Positions 36,013 to 44,449 of a stretch of 44,449 bases of DNA are shown here, piece after piece; positions within the stretch are counted from its first letter, which is position 1; each line of letters starts with the position of its first letter. Origin of the DNA: Candidatus Daviesbacteria bacterium. Its GTDB lineage: Bacteria > Patescibacteriota > Microgenomatia > Daviesbacterales > UBA10151. Location of the stretch: contig JACQIX010000001.1 of assembly GCA_016198275.1 (NCBI GenBank), positions 1 through 44,449 on the forward strand, read 5' to 3'. A program made the position numbers and the translations under genes. Below the pieces are notes generated by a model. That model ran no database searches. It was given only the letters and a program-made list of their open reading frames with translations, and was not told where the DNA came from.

Positions 36013-37178
36013 ACACTATCCAGCACTTTTAACGTTTCCTTTGCACATTTCTCCCAGGAAAATCTCATGACATTCTCAAACCCTCTTTTTATTAACTGTA
36101 ATCTGTAATTTGTAATCTGTAATCTCTCCATTGCTTCTACTATATCACCTACATTATAAGGATCAACCAACAAAGCTTCCTTACCAGCTACCTCAGGCAT
36201 AGAGGAAATGTTGGAGGTTATCACCGGACAACCACAAGCCTGGGCTTCCAAAATCGGCAGGCCAAACCCTTCAAAAAGAGATGGAAAAGTTAGGGCAATT
36301 GCCCCGGAATAAAGTGCCGGCAAATCCTTATCAGGCACATATCCTAAAAATTTAACTCTATCTTTTATACCTAATTTTTTTGGCAACTGATAAATCTCAT
36401 CACTTATCCACCCTTTAGAACCGGCAATAACTAATTTAATCGATTTATGATTTATGATTAATGATTTTAAATCTTTAATCTTTAATCTTTCATCGTTAAT
36501 CACCTCTTTAAGATTTATAAACCTGCTAAATGCAATAATTAAACGCCCAAGATTCTTCCTTGGCTGTACTGTACCCACAAATAAAAAATATCTCTTTGGT
36601 TTTAATCTATATTGTTTCAAACTATTAACTAATAGGTAATTTTTATTCTCCTTAGCATGGTTAACCTGCTTAAATCTTTTATTATCAAAACCTTCATAAA
36701 CCACTGTTATTTTCTCAGGATCAATTCCAATTTTTTTCACCAAATCAGCCTTGGTGGCTTTTGAGACAGCAATGATTTTAGTAGCCCCTTTCAGCTGAAA
36801 CTTTTGCATTAAAGATAAATAAAGCCTTTGTTTAAATTGATGCATTTTTGGCAAATATTCAGATCCCAAATCATGCACAGTCACTACTGTTTTTAAACCC
36901 GGCCTTCGTATCAGAGGCAAAGTATGAGCCGGTACAAACAATATATCCAAATCATCTTTGAAAGTCTGTAAAGCCAACCCGCCTTGTGTCCAAAACCTGG
37001 GCAAGGCAATTTTTTTAATCAAAAAATTAGTTGGTAGTTGGTAGCGGGCCTTCGTGTAAATAATATAAGAATTTTTTTTATCGATCCTGGATAAAGTTTT
37101 TAATAAATGATACGTATAATTTTCTGTACCGGTCCTTTCGGGAATAAATGCTCTGGATCCATCAAAACCAATAACCAT
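36009..37178 (-). CDS. Glycosyltransferase family 4
   Basis: FVGTVQPRKNLGRLI, SLFEGFGLPILEAQACGCPVITSNISSMPEVAG. Confidence 0.93.
   Translation of the reverse strand: MVIGFDGSRAFIPERTGTENYTYHLLKTLSRIDKKNSYIIYTKARYQLPTNFLIKKIALPRFWTQGGLALQTFKDDLDILFVPAHTLPLIRRPGLKTVVTVHDLGSEYLPKMHQFKQRLYLSLMQKFQLKGATKIIAVSKATKADLVKKIGIDPEKITVVYEGFDNKRFKQVNHAKENKNYLLVNSLKQYRLKPKRYFLFVGTVQPRKNLGRLIIAFSRFINLKEVINDERLKIKDLKSLIINHKSIKLVIAGSKGWISDEIYQLPKKLGIKDRVKFLGYVPDKDLPALYSGAIALTFPSLFEGFGLPILEAQACGCPVITSNISSMPEVAGKEALLVDPYNVGDIVEAMERLQITNYRLQLIKRGFENVMRFSWEKCAKETLKVLDSV
36096..36123. repeat. Heptamer tandem array (CTGTAAT)2 TTGTAAT CTGTAAT inside the GT4 gene
   Basis: Direct reading; encodes RLQITNYRLQ on the minus strand. 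Confidence 0.95.
36442..36490. repeat. Heptamer array (GATTTAT)2 GATTAAT GATTTTA (AATCTTT)3 inside the GT4 gene
   Basis: Direct reading; the two halves are partly complementary. Confidence 0.9.
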
Positions 37179-37185
37179 AAACTAA

Positions 37186-38202
37186 TTATCTTTTACTTAC
37201 CGACCGTTTGTATAGATCCAGGTTTTCCAAAGCCAATCCTGTTCCCAAAGCCACACAAAGCAGTGGATTCTCAGCCAAAGCAGCAGGCACGCCTAAGGAT
37301 TCTGTTAACAGTTTATCCAAATTCCTTAAAAGCGAGGATCCTCCGCTCATCACAATCCCTTTATTAATAATATCCGATGCCAACTCCGGCGGAATTTGTT
37401 CTAAAACCCCCTTAACAGCTGCCACAATTTTTTTAGTTATTTCAGAAATTACTTCTGTCACCTCATCCGAGGAGATTTCGATTGTTTTGGGTAAACCAGT
37501 AAAAACATCCCTGCCGCGGATCTCCATTTTTTGCAATTCCGAAACCTTCAGGGGAGTGGCCGACCCAATCTGAATTTTTACTTCTTCAGCCATTCTTTCC
37601 CCAATGATTAGATTGTGCTTTTTACGGACAAAATTTTGGATGGCTTCATCAATTTTATTGCCACCAACTCTGACAGATGAATGAACTACTACTCCTCCCA
37701 AACAAATTACAGCTGCCTCGGTAGTTCCACCTCCAATATCCACAATCATATTGCCGGAAGGATTGGCTATGGGGATTTTGGCTCCAATGGCCGCAGCCAA
37801 AGGTTCATCAATTAAAAAAGCTGTCTTTGCTCCGGCAGAAAGAGTAGCATCCAAGATGGCCCTTCTTTCTACTGATGTCACCCCGGCAGGTGCACAAATC
37901 ATTACCTCAGGCTTAAAAATTCTTGATGGTCCGCAGACCTTATCCAAAAAGTAACGGATCATTGCCTCGGTAATAATATAGTCTGCAATCACCCCATCTC
38001 TCATCGGGCGGGAAGCTAAAATATTACCAGGGGTTCTACCTAACATTTCTTTGGCCTCGTTACCAACAGCTAAAACCCGGTTATCATCAGTTGTCACAGC
38101 TACTACAGTAGGCTCATTTAGTACAATCCCATGACCAGCCAAATAAACTAAAGAATTGGCTGTACCAAGATCAATACCTACTCGTTTTGAGAAATTAAAC
38201 AT
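37186..38202 (-). CDS. mreB: Rod-shape-determining protein MreB
   Basis: KRVGIDLGTANSLVYLAGHGIVLNEPTVVA, NMIVDIGGGTTEAAVI, IVMSGGSSLLRNLDKLL. Confidence 0.96.
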   Translation of the reverse strand: MFNFSKRVGIDLGTANSLVYLAGHGIVLNEPTVVAVTTDDNRVLAVGNEAKEMLGRTPGNILASRPMRDGVIADYIITEAMIRYFLDKVCGPSRIFKPEVMICAPAGVTSVERRAILDATLSAGAKTAFLIDEPLAAAIGAKIPIANPSGNMIVDIGGGTTEAAVICLGGVVVHSSVRVGGNKIDEAIQNFVRKKHNLIIGERMAEEVKIQIGSATPLKVSELQKMEIRGRDVFTGLPKTIEISSDEVTEVISEITKKIVAAVKGVLEQIPPELASDIINKGIVMSGGSSLLRNLDKLLTESLGVPAALAENPLLCVALGTGLALENLDLYKRSVSKR

Positions 38203-38281
38203 CTCTAGATTCTATCAACCAGTTAACCTAGTCACAAGATATACTAAATAAGTTAAACTGTATCAAGTAGTATGCAGAATA

Positions 38282-39415
38282 CTATTTAAGGTTTATCCCA
38301 TACAGATTTGGCTCAGAGGCAGTAGGGGTTGGGAATGAGCTAATGATTACTAACCTGGATGAATCCGGCCAAGGGAAAACAAAATCATCAATGAAATTTC
38401 CGGCATAAATTACTGCTTTATTAAGCCCGTCAAAATCAACAATAGAGATAGTTTTCTCTTCTACCAAGATAATATGTTTTGAATCGGGCAGCCAAGCATG
38501 AAAACGGGCAGCAGGCAAACTATAATCCTTTCTATCTTCAGAATCATAAACTTTAAAACTTAATTTGCTCTCATCTTTTTGATCCTTTTTCAGATTTTCC
38601 ACCTTCTCTACTGACTCTACTGACATAAACTTAGTTTCATCGGGCGACCATCTAAGCAGGGCAGAATCTGAAGCAATTTTTCTCAATTTATTATTTTTGA
38701 TTGTTTCTATTCTGGAAACTTCCTTGGCTTTGGTATCATCTTCCCAAGACTTAAGCGTTGCCTCTAAAATGGCTGTGATATCTTTGGGCTCTGAATTTAG
38801 AGAATCGGAATTTAACAAATAATTATTACTGTCAACAGTTGCTAAAACCTGCTTTGAGTCAGGAGACCACCTTAAGGTGGATTTTGAGAAATCTGCTAAA
38901 GTGTTTGTTGCTATTTGATGAGGTTCTGAGAAACGGGCAAAAGAAAGCGGCTGATTACGGGCCATAGTCCAAACCCAAACTCCTCCCTTTTTGCCTTGTG
39001 GTACAACATAGGCCAATTTTGAACCATCAGGACTAAGTATGGGAGCAACTACTCCGCTAAAAGTTAAGGGGTAAACTGTAGGAATAGCCGGGAAAAGGGT
39101 AATTTTTAACTCAGTTACTAACCCTTCGGAAACCTTAACATCCTTTTCCCAAGGAATAAATCCCTCTTTTACTACTTTAATAGAATAATTTTTAGGCGCA
39201 AGCGAGGAAATAGTGGCATTGGTGGAGGTAGTTAAGTGTCCGTCCACAAAAACAGAAGCCGCATCCGGTTCTGAGGCCGCATTAATAATACCTGTTCCTA
39301 CAATCCTTTTTTCTTTGGCAGAAAAACTATAACCTTTTGCTAAAAAAATGGCAATGCCGGCAGCAGCAGCTATAATTAAAAGTGTCGCTATGGTAACAAT
39401 AAAACGTTTGCTCAT
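38282..39415 (-). CDS. PEGA domain plus TolB-like beta-propeller membrane-anchored protein
   Basis: N-terminal TM; ASVFVDGHLTTSTNATISSLAPKNYSIKVVKEGFIPWEKDV (PEGA); LSPDGSKLAYV, LRWSPDSKQVL, RWSPDETKFM. Confidence 0.85.
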   Translation of the reverse strand: MSKRFIVTIATLLIIAAAAGIAIFLAKGYSFSAKEKRIVGTGIINAASEPDAASVFVDGHLTTSTNATISSLAPKNYSIKVVKEGFIPWEKDVKVSEGLVTELKITLFPAIPTVYPLTFSGVVAPILSPDGSKLAYVVPQGKKGGVWVWTMARNQPLSFARFSEPHQIATNTLADFSKSTLRWSPDSKQVLATVDSNNYLLNSDSLNSEPKDITAILEATLKSWEDDTKAKEVSRIETIKNNKLRKIASDSALLRWSPDETKFMSVESVEKVENLKKDQKDESKLSFKVYDSEDRKDYSLPAARFHAWLPDSKHIILVEEKTISIVDFDGLNKAVIYAGNFIDDFVFPWPDSSRLVIISSFPTPTASEPNLYGINLK

Positions 39416-39454
39416 CTTAAGGTATATTAAGTTACTTTAGTAACTTAAGTCAAA

Positions 39455-40153
39455 TCAGCTAGAAACCATCTTCGCTCTGACGATTAATCTATTAAGTAAA
39501 GTTCCCGGCGGATCACAAGTCTGCAAAGTTAAAACAGGCAATTCATAACGGTCAGTTAAGTAAGAAACATCATCAGGTCTAACTATCACTTTATCAAACA
39601 CAATATAATCATACCTCTTGTCTTTGTAAAAAATTATCACCCGGTCCCCTTTTTCCAACTCTCTTAACAAATAAAATACAGCATTGAACCTGATAATATT
39701 CCAAGGAGCATCTGTTGAATGAGAGAAAAGGTATAAGTTGCCTGGCTGTCCGGGAGGAGTTGAGCCTAAGGCCTCTGCCACACCTCCTTGTAGGGCTTGA
39801 ACATACTCTTTTTCGTTAGCCGGGTTAACATTGGCTATTATTTTGGCATTAGCATTAATCTTTTCAATCACTATGCCGTATTCTGTAGAAACAGATACAA
39901 TACTATTATCCTCAGCGCTGATTAGGCTAAAGTCATTTGGGCCGACAGGATTTGTTTGGGAATCAGAAGGTTTAGATTCTTTTTGCCGGGTCGAAGCCAC
40001 AAATCTTTTAATCCCTAAAATCCTATCTGCTCTATATTTAAGTTCTGCCCCAATCAGTGGTCCAAACAAAAACACCAGACTAAAAAGGCCGATAAAAAAT
40101 ATCAGGTACCCCAAAAATCTGACAGTTAATATTAGTTTATATCTTCTGGACAT
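39455..40153 (-). CDS. Sortase family protein
   Basis: N-terminal TM, GNLYLFSHSTD (catalytic His), VLTLQTCDPPGTLLNRLIVRAKM (catalytic Cys and Arg). Confidence 0.88.
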   Translation of the reverse strand: MSRRYKLILTVRFLGYLIFFIGLFSLVFLFGPLIGAELKYRADRILGIKRFVASTRQKESKPSDSQTNPVGPNDFSLISAEDNSIVSVSTEYGIVIEKINANAKIIANVNPANEKEYVQALQGGVAEALGSTPPGQPGNLYLFSHSTDAPWNIIRFNAVFYLLRELEKGDRVIIFYKDKRYDYIVFDKVIVRPDDVSYLTDRYELPVLTLQTCDPPGTLLNRLIVRAKMVSS

Positions 40154-40159
40154 ATGTAG

Positions 40160-40233
40160 TATCCCTGCCCAGATTCGAACTGGGGACCCCCTCGTTAGGA
40201 CCGAGGTGCTCTATCCAACTGAGCTACAGGGAC
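40160..40233 (-). tRNA. tRNA-Arg(CCT)
   Basis: Minus strand GTCCCTGTAGCTCAGTTGGATAGAGCACCTCGGTCCTAACGAGGGGGTCCCCAGTTCGAATCTGGGCAGGGATA; loop GTCCTAA. Confidence 0.92.
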
Positions 40234-40276
40234 AAACTGTATAATTTTATCATTTTAAGGGATATAATGTTAGCTG

Positions 40277-40348
40277 CGGAGAGTAGGTCATCGGTAGACC
40301 GCTCGCTTCGGGGGCGAGAAGTAGAGGGTTCAATTCCCTCCTCTCCGA
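40277..40348 (+). tRNA. tRNA-Pro(CGG)
   Basis: Acceptor CGGAGAG/CTCTCCG, anticodon arm CTCGC-TTCGGGG-GCGAG, T arm GAGGG-TTCAATT-CCCTC. Confidence 0.92.
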
Positions 40349-40390
40349 CATACACTTGATAATTTGTACAATATGTACTAATATCTAATT

Positions 40391-40669
40391 ATGATATTAA
40401 CTGTTTCTGTAAGCGAATTGAGAAATAATTTATCTTCATATCTAACTAAAGTTACTGAGGGAAACCAACTTCTAATAAAGAATGGTAAAAAGAAAATTAC
40501 AATTGCCCAAATTAGCAAGATCCACTCTTTTGATAAAAATTCATTTAAGCAAACATTATTAAAATCAGCTGGTGTCTTTACTGTGGATAATCATCCTGAG
40601 TGGGCAACCAAGAAAAAAGTCATTGCTTGGCTCAGAAAAACCCGCCTTAATAACCAAAGATTCTTTTAA
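40391..40669 (+). CDS. Phd/YefM-type antitoxin
   Basis: MILTVSVSELRNNLSSYLTKVTEGNQLLIKNGKKKITIAQI; immediately upstream of a PIN-domain gene. Confidence 0.8.
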   Translation: MILTVSVSELRNNLSSYLTKVTEGNQLLIKNGKKKITIAQISKIHSFDKNSFKQTLLKSAGVFTVDNHPEWATKKKVIAWLRKTRLNNQRFF

Positions 40670-40670
40670 A

Positions 40671-41045
40671 ATGTACCTCATTGATACTGATATATTAATT
40701 TGGATTTTAAGAAATAATCAAAAAATTATTAAGAAAATCTCTGATCTAGCTGATAAAGATGACCTTTGTATCTCTGTGATGTCCATTGCTGAAATATATC
40801 AAAATGTTTTTCCTTCTGAACTACCAGATACCCAAGACCTGATAAATACGCATATAATCTTTGAAGTTGACCATAAAATAGCTAAAATGGGCGGTCTTTA
40901 TTGGCAACAGTACTCAAAACAATTAAAGAATCTAACTCTGGCAGATTGCCTTATAGCAGCAACCGCCAACACAAATAAGGCTATCTTAGTTTCATTAAAC
41001 AGAAAACACTTCCCCATGAAGGATATTAAATTATTGGATTTTTAA
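40671..41045 (+). CDS. VapC-like PIN-domain toxin
   Basis: MYLIDTDILIWILRNN, ISVMSIAEIYQ, LTLADCLIAATA, LVSLNRKHF. Start is 1 nt after the antitoxin stop. Confidence 0.85.
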   Translation: MYLIDTDILIWILRNNQKIIKKISDLADKDDLCISVMSIAEIYQNVFPSELPDTQDLINTHIIFEVDHKIAKMGGLYWQQYSKQLKNLTLADCLIAATANTNKAILVSLNRKHFPMKDIKLLDF

Positions 41046-41546
41046 TCCAAACCATAGTTTGATTTCTTTTTCAGCTTCTTCTGGGGAACCTGAAGCATGG
41101 ATTAAGTTATAAACAGGTCTTCCCTCCTGATTGGCTTGCAAGATAGAATCTGTGCCTAAATCTCCCCTGATAGTCCCTTTTTCCGCAGTTGTAGGATCGG
41201 TAAACCCGGTTATTTTGCGGGCCACCAAAACTGCATCTTCTCCTTCCAAAAGAAGAACCACAATTGGACCTGAGGTAATAAACTTTCTCAGCCAACTGAC
41301 CACCTTTCTCCCTTGATCTTCAGCTGATTTTACCTGTTGCCCCGCAGCAATGGTTTTTTCCCCAATTGAGCGTAAATATTGAGGGTCCATTGGATAGTGT
41401 TTTTCAACCAAATCATTCGGGGCCGTCATGTCTTTTCTTTTTACTACCTTAAGTCCCACAGCCTCATATCTTTTGATGATCTCCGAAGTAAAACCCCCAG
41501 CCACCCCATCAGGCTTAATTATTATTAAAGTTCTTTCCACCATCAA
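41031..41546 (-). CDS. ndk: Nucleoside-diphosphate kinase
   Basis: ERTLIIIKPDGVAGG, NLIHASGSPEEAEKEIKLWF (His active-site region). Confidence 0.94.
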   Translation of the reverse strand: MMVERTLIIIKPDGVAGGFTSEIIKRYEAVGLKVVKRKDMTAPNDLVEKHYPMDPQYLRSIGEKTIAAGQQVKSAEDQGRKVVSWLRKFITSGPIVVLLLEGEDAVLVARKITGFTDPTTAEKGTIRGDLGTDSILQANQEGRPVYNLIHASGSPEEAEKEIKLWFGLKIQ

Positions 41547-41555
41547 ATTATTATA

Positions 41556-42584
41556 CTATTTAATCCCCACATCGTCTACCTTAGTTGACCCATCCTCATA
41601 AACTGTAACAACCGAATATCTGGGGGTTTGAGGATTTCTCTCAGTTACAGTTGCTCCAACTGTCACCATTGGTAATTTAGTCTGCGGTTCCTCATATTCG
41701 GAAAAATAATGAATATCTCCGGCAAATACTTTTTTAACCCCGGCACCTTTTAACTGGTAAATTAAACTTTGGGCTTGCATTCTTAAATCCTTGTCCACTT
41801 TACCCATGTAATGATCTGATGAAGGGTGAAAGAGCGGCTCAGAAATAAAGACAAAAATCCCTTTTTCCACTTTAGCTTTTTCGAGCTCTGCAGCAATCCA
41901 ATCTTTTTGCTCCCGTGGGATACCAATATAATTATCGCTGTTATCCAGCAGTAAAAATTTAAAATTATTAAAAATAAAACTTTGAAAAAGGGGGCCAAAA
42001 ATTTGTTGAAAATTAGCTGCAGGTTCTTTACCCTTATCCCTGGCATCCCAAAGGTCATGGTCTCCTGCTACTAAAAAATATCTCAAACCAGCTCTATCTA
42101 AAACACTTTTTGCTGATTTCAATTCATCTAGCGTCCCTACATCAGTATAATCCCCCAGTCCAATAATGAAACTTAAGTCCGGGTAAGTTTGTTTTGCCTG
42201 AGTAAGAACCTTTTGTAAATTGTCATTGTCGTTATGAGAATCTGCAAACAGCAAAAATTTAAAACTGGCGGATTTTGCAGCAGTATTTGGTCCTGCATCA
42301 ACACTTTGACCGAGAATTTTTTGATTTTGGATCTTTGGCAGCAGATTTTGAGAAAATTTAACTGCAGTCAAAGCTGATAAAAATTGGTCTGTAGTCTTGG
42401 CACGGACAACTTCTCTAAATATCGCTTGCGGGTCTAATTTTAAAGGATCCAAACCGGAAAAGTGTTTGTAAGCTGAATAAATCCCGGCTAAAAGTACAAC
42501 AAACATTACCAAACTAAGGCTTAGTCTAAATATAACAAACACTATATTAGTATGTCTTCTACCCTGGTATTTTTTCCTAAACAT
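41556..42584 (-). CDS. Metallophosphoesterase with N-terminal TM anchor
   Basis: LLFADSHNDNDNL, GLGDYTDVG, LVAGDHDLWD, VKKVFAGDIHYFSEY. Confidence 0.88.
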   Translation of the reverse strand: MFRKKYQGRRHTNIVFVIFRLSLSLVMFVVLLAGIYSAYKHFSGLDPLKLDPQAIFREVVRAKTTDQFLSALTAVKFSQNLLPKIQNQKILGQSVDAGPNTAAKSASFKFLLFADSHNDNDNLQKVLTQAKQTYPDLSFIIGLGDYTDVGTLDELKSAKSVLDRAGLRYFLVAGDHDLWDARDKGKEPAANFQQIFGPLFQSFIFNNFKFLLLDNSDNYIGIPREQKDWIAAELEKAKVEKGIFVFISEPLFHPSSDHYMGKVDKDLRMQAQSLIYQLKGAGVKKVFAGDIHYFSEYEEPQTKLPMVTVGATVTERNPQTPRYSVVTVYEDGSTKVDDVGIK

Positions 42585-42595
42585 ATTTTAATTTA

Positions 42596-44305
42596 TTACA
42601 TCTTTTCTAGTTCTTCTATGCCCAAAAGATTTAATCCTTTTTTTAAAACTTTCCCTACTTCAGCAGAAATTTTCAACCTGAAAGCTTCTTTTTCCGAACC
42701 TATGATCCGAAATTGCTGATAAAAAAGATTATAAAGTCTTGCCAGTTCAATTAAATAAACCGCCAGTAAATTGGGATGTAAAGTTTTGGCAACTTCTTCC
42801 AAAGTGTCCTGAAAGTATAAAAGTTGCCTGAGTAATTCTCTTTCATTTTTATCGAGACTTAAATCAACATTAAAGTTTTCCGTATTTTTTTGGCTCTTTT
42901 TTAGAACAGACTGAATCCTGGCATAAGTATATTGAAGATAAGGCCCGCTATCGCCTTGTAAAGAAACTGATTGCTCAAGATCAAAAACAATGTTTGGCCT
43001 GGGTGAGAATTTCAGATAGGCAAATTTAATTGCACCTAAAGCCACTTTTCTAACGATTTCTTGGTCAATTGTTATTCTGCTTACCTTCATTACTTCTCTC
43101 ACTTTCTCTGAAACTATATGAATAAGGTCGTCTACACTCACAATGTTGCCCTCTCTGGAAGACATTTTACCCTCTTTCAGATCAACCAACCCATATGATA
43201 AGTGATATTTTTTATTATTAAGATATGGAAAGATCATGTCTATAGCTTTAAAACATACCTGGAAATATCCTTCTTGTTCAGAAGCAACAACATGAATTGA
43301 TTGATCATAATTAAATGAATCATACTCCAGCTGGGCCAAACCTATTTCCTTTCCTTCATATGTAGCATTACCGGCGGAAGTAATAAACACTCTGGTTTGC
43401 AAGCCATATTTATCTCCTTTAAATATCACTGCCCCCTGGTTTTTCTCAAAAACCTTGCCCGCTTCGCGAGACGAGCCCAAATATTCCTCTACAATTTTTT
43501 TGCCCTGTTCATATACCTCGCTTTCAAAAAAACATCTGTCATATTTTATGCCTAAAAGATCGTAAATAGGCTCGAAATATTCTAAACTCCAATTTCTGGT
43601 TAACGTATAAATTTCCTTTAATCGGGGGTCTTTTTTGTATAGGGCAACGTTAATTTGATCTATTTTTTTCTTAATTCCCTGATTTTCTTCGTAAGCAATA
43701 TTTCCTTTAACATAAGCCTGGCCTAAAACTGTGGCTCTTTGAGCATGAGTCAGCTGATTGGCCGGCAAACCGCTTTCTTTAATACCCCAAATAGCTTTAG
43801 CAATATGCAAACCTATATCCCCTTGATAATTTGCCCTGAAAACCGTATTTCCCAAAGCTTCAAAAGCTCTGCTTAGACTTTCCCCTAAGATAAAAGTTCT
43901 TAAATGACCGATGTGTATTTCTTTTAAAGGATTAACATGTCCATACTCCACCAAAATTTTACGAGTATGCTCTTCCTTTTGTAAAAGATCTAAATCAAAG
44001 GCATTCTTTAAAAGCTCTTTATCTTTAATGAAAAAATTTATAAAACCTTCTCCTGCTATTTTGATTTCATCAAAATTGTCCTGAGCGAAGCCAAAGTATT
44101 TCATCTTTTCAACTATTTTATTAGCAATCTCTATAGACGACTGCTTATTATTATCTAGTTTTAGTTTAGCAAGCTGCAAAGCCAAATTCGTGGTATAGTC
44201 TCCAAAGAAGGAGTTTTTTGGAATAGATAAAACTATATCAGTACTTTCATAACCTAAATCACTGACAACTTTTTTAAGATCTTCTAAAATCTGTTGCTTT
44301 AGCAT
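42596..44305 (-). CDS. argS: Arginyl-tRNA synthetase
   Basis: VEYGHVNPLKEIHIGHLRTFILGESLSR (HIGH motif), KMSSREGN, C-terminal DALR anticodon-binding region. Confidence 0.96.
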   Translation of the reverse strand: MLKQQILEDLKKVVSDLGYESTDIVLSIPKNSFFGDYTTNLALQLAKLKLDNNKQSSIEIANKIVEKMKYFGFAQDNFDEIKIAGEGFINFFIKDKELLKNAFDLDLLQKEEHTRKILVEYGHVNPLKEIHIGHLRTFILGESLSRAFEALGNTVFRANYQGDIGLHIAKAIWGIKESGLPANQLTHAQRATVLGQAYVKGNIAYEENQGIKKKIDQINVALYKKDPRLKEIYTLTRNWSLEYFEPIYDLLGIKYDRCFFESEVYEQGKKIVEEYLGSSREAGKVFEKNQGAVIFKGDKYGLQTRVFITSAGNATYEGKEIGLAQLEYDSFNYDQSIHVVASEQEGYFQVCFKAIDMIFPYLNNKKYHLSYGLVDLKEGKMSSREGNIVSVDDLIHIVSEKVREVMKVSRITIDQEIVRKVALGAIKFAYLKFSPRPNIVFDLEQSVSLQGDSGPYLQYTYARIQSVLKKSQKNTENFNVDLSLDKNERELLRQLLYFQDTLEEVAKTLHPNLLAVYLIELARLYNLFYQQFRIIGSEKEAFRLKISAEVGKVLKKGLNLLGIEELEKM

Positions 44306-44375
44306 AAGATAATGATAACATAATTTAAAGATTAAAATGTTTTATTTTTTTTACATTTTAGATTGTCATTTTTCT

Positions 44376-44396
44376 TTTTGATTTTTGATATTTGAT
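44376..44396. repeat. Intergenic heptamer array (TTTTGAT)2 ATTTGAT
   Basis: Direct reading. Confidence 0.8.
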
Positions 44397-44449
44397 TTAA
44401 TCAAAACTAATAATACTCCAGTCAACAATATATAATATCCCACCCACAC

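Noticed and set aside
39831-40244. 137-aa plus-strand ORF ending SIPAQIRTGDPLVRTEVLYPTELQGQ
   Set aside because: Antisense to sortase and tRNA-Arg; the tail is a classic tRNA-antisense translation.
1-44449. CRISPR array or cas genes
   Set aside because: No regularly spaced direct repeats with unique spacers; the tandem repeats are contiguous heptamers or a 33-bp coding repeat.

Overview
The window is an AT-rich, densely coded bacterial segment. Gene content (DUF5667 repeats, DUF378, a stand-alone EF-Tu domain-2-like protein, small secretion and cell-wall genes) suggests a CPR/Patescibacteria genome, probably Microgenomates; this is inference. Housekeeping genes recognised are yvcK-like, glmS, typA, secE-nusG-rplK-rplA, rplJ-rplL, mreB, ndk and argS, plus a PBP1A, a GH1 glycosidase, a sortase and glycosyltransferases. 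Complete tRNA genes: Leu(CAG), Leu(GAG), Val(TAC), Phe(GAA), Gly(GCC), Gln(TTG), Arg(CCT), Pro(CGG). Mobile DNA: an IS481/IS3-like element with an in-frame stop, a serine-recombinase pseudogene abutting tRNA-Gln and broken by an IS200/IS605-type element and an IS30 remnant, an intact IS30-like element, and a compositionally foreign island next to it. The most unusual signal is in the tRNA clusters. At 3297-3511 a complete tRNA-Val sits inside another tRNA whose acceptor, D and T arms are intact, whose D-loop carries two perfect hairpins, and whose anticodon arm is broken. At 6317-6354 a second 5' tRNA half ends just after its anticodon loop and is fused directly to tRNA-Gly. A degenerate LAGLIDADG-like ORF lies between the two tRNA-Leu genes beside this locus. 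Other signals: heptanucleotide tandem arrays inserted in frame in conserved proteins including ribosomal protein L10, and terminator-like hairpins directly in front of the secE and rplJ start codons. All calls come from reading the sequence; no database search was run.
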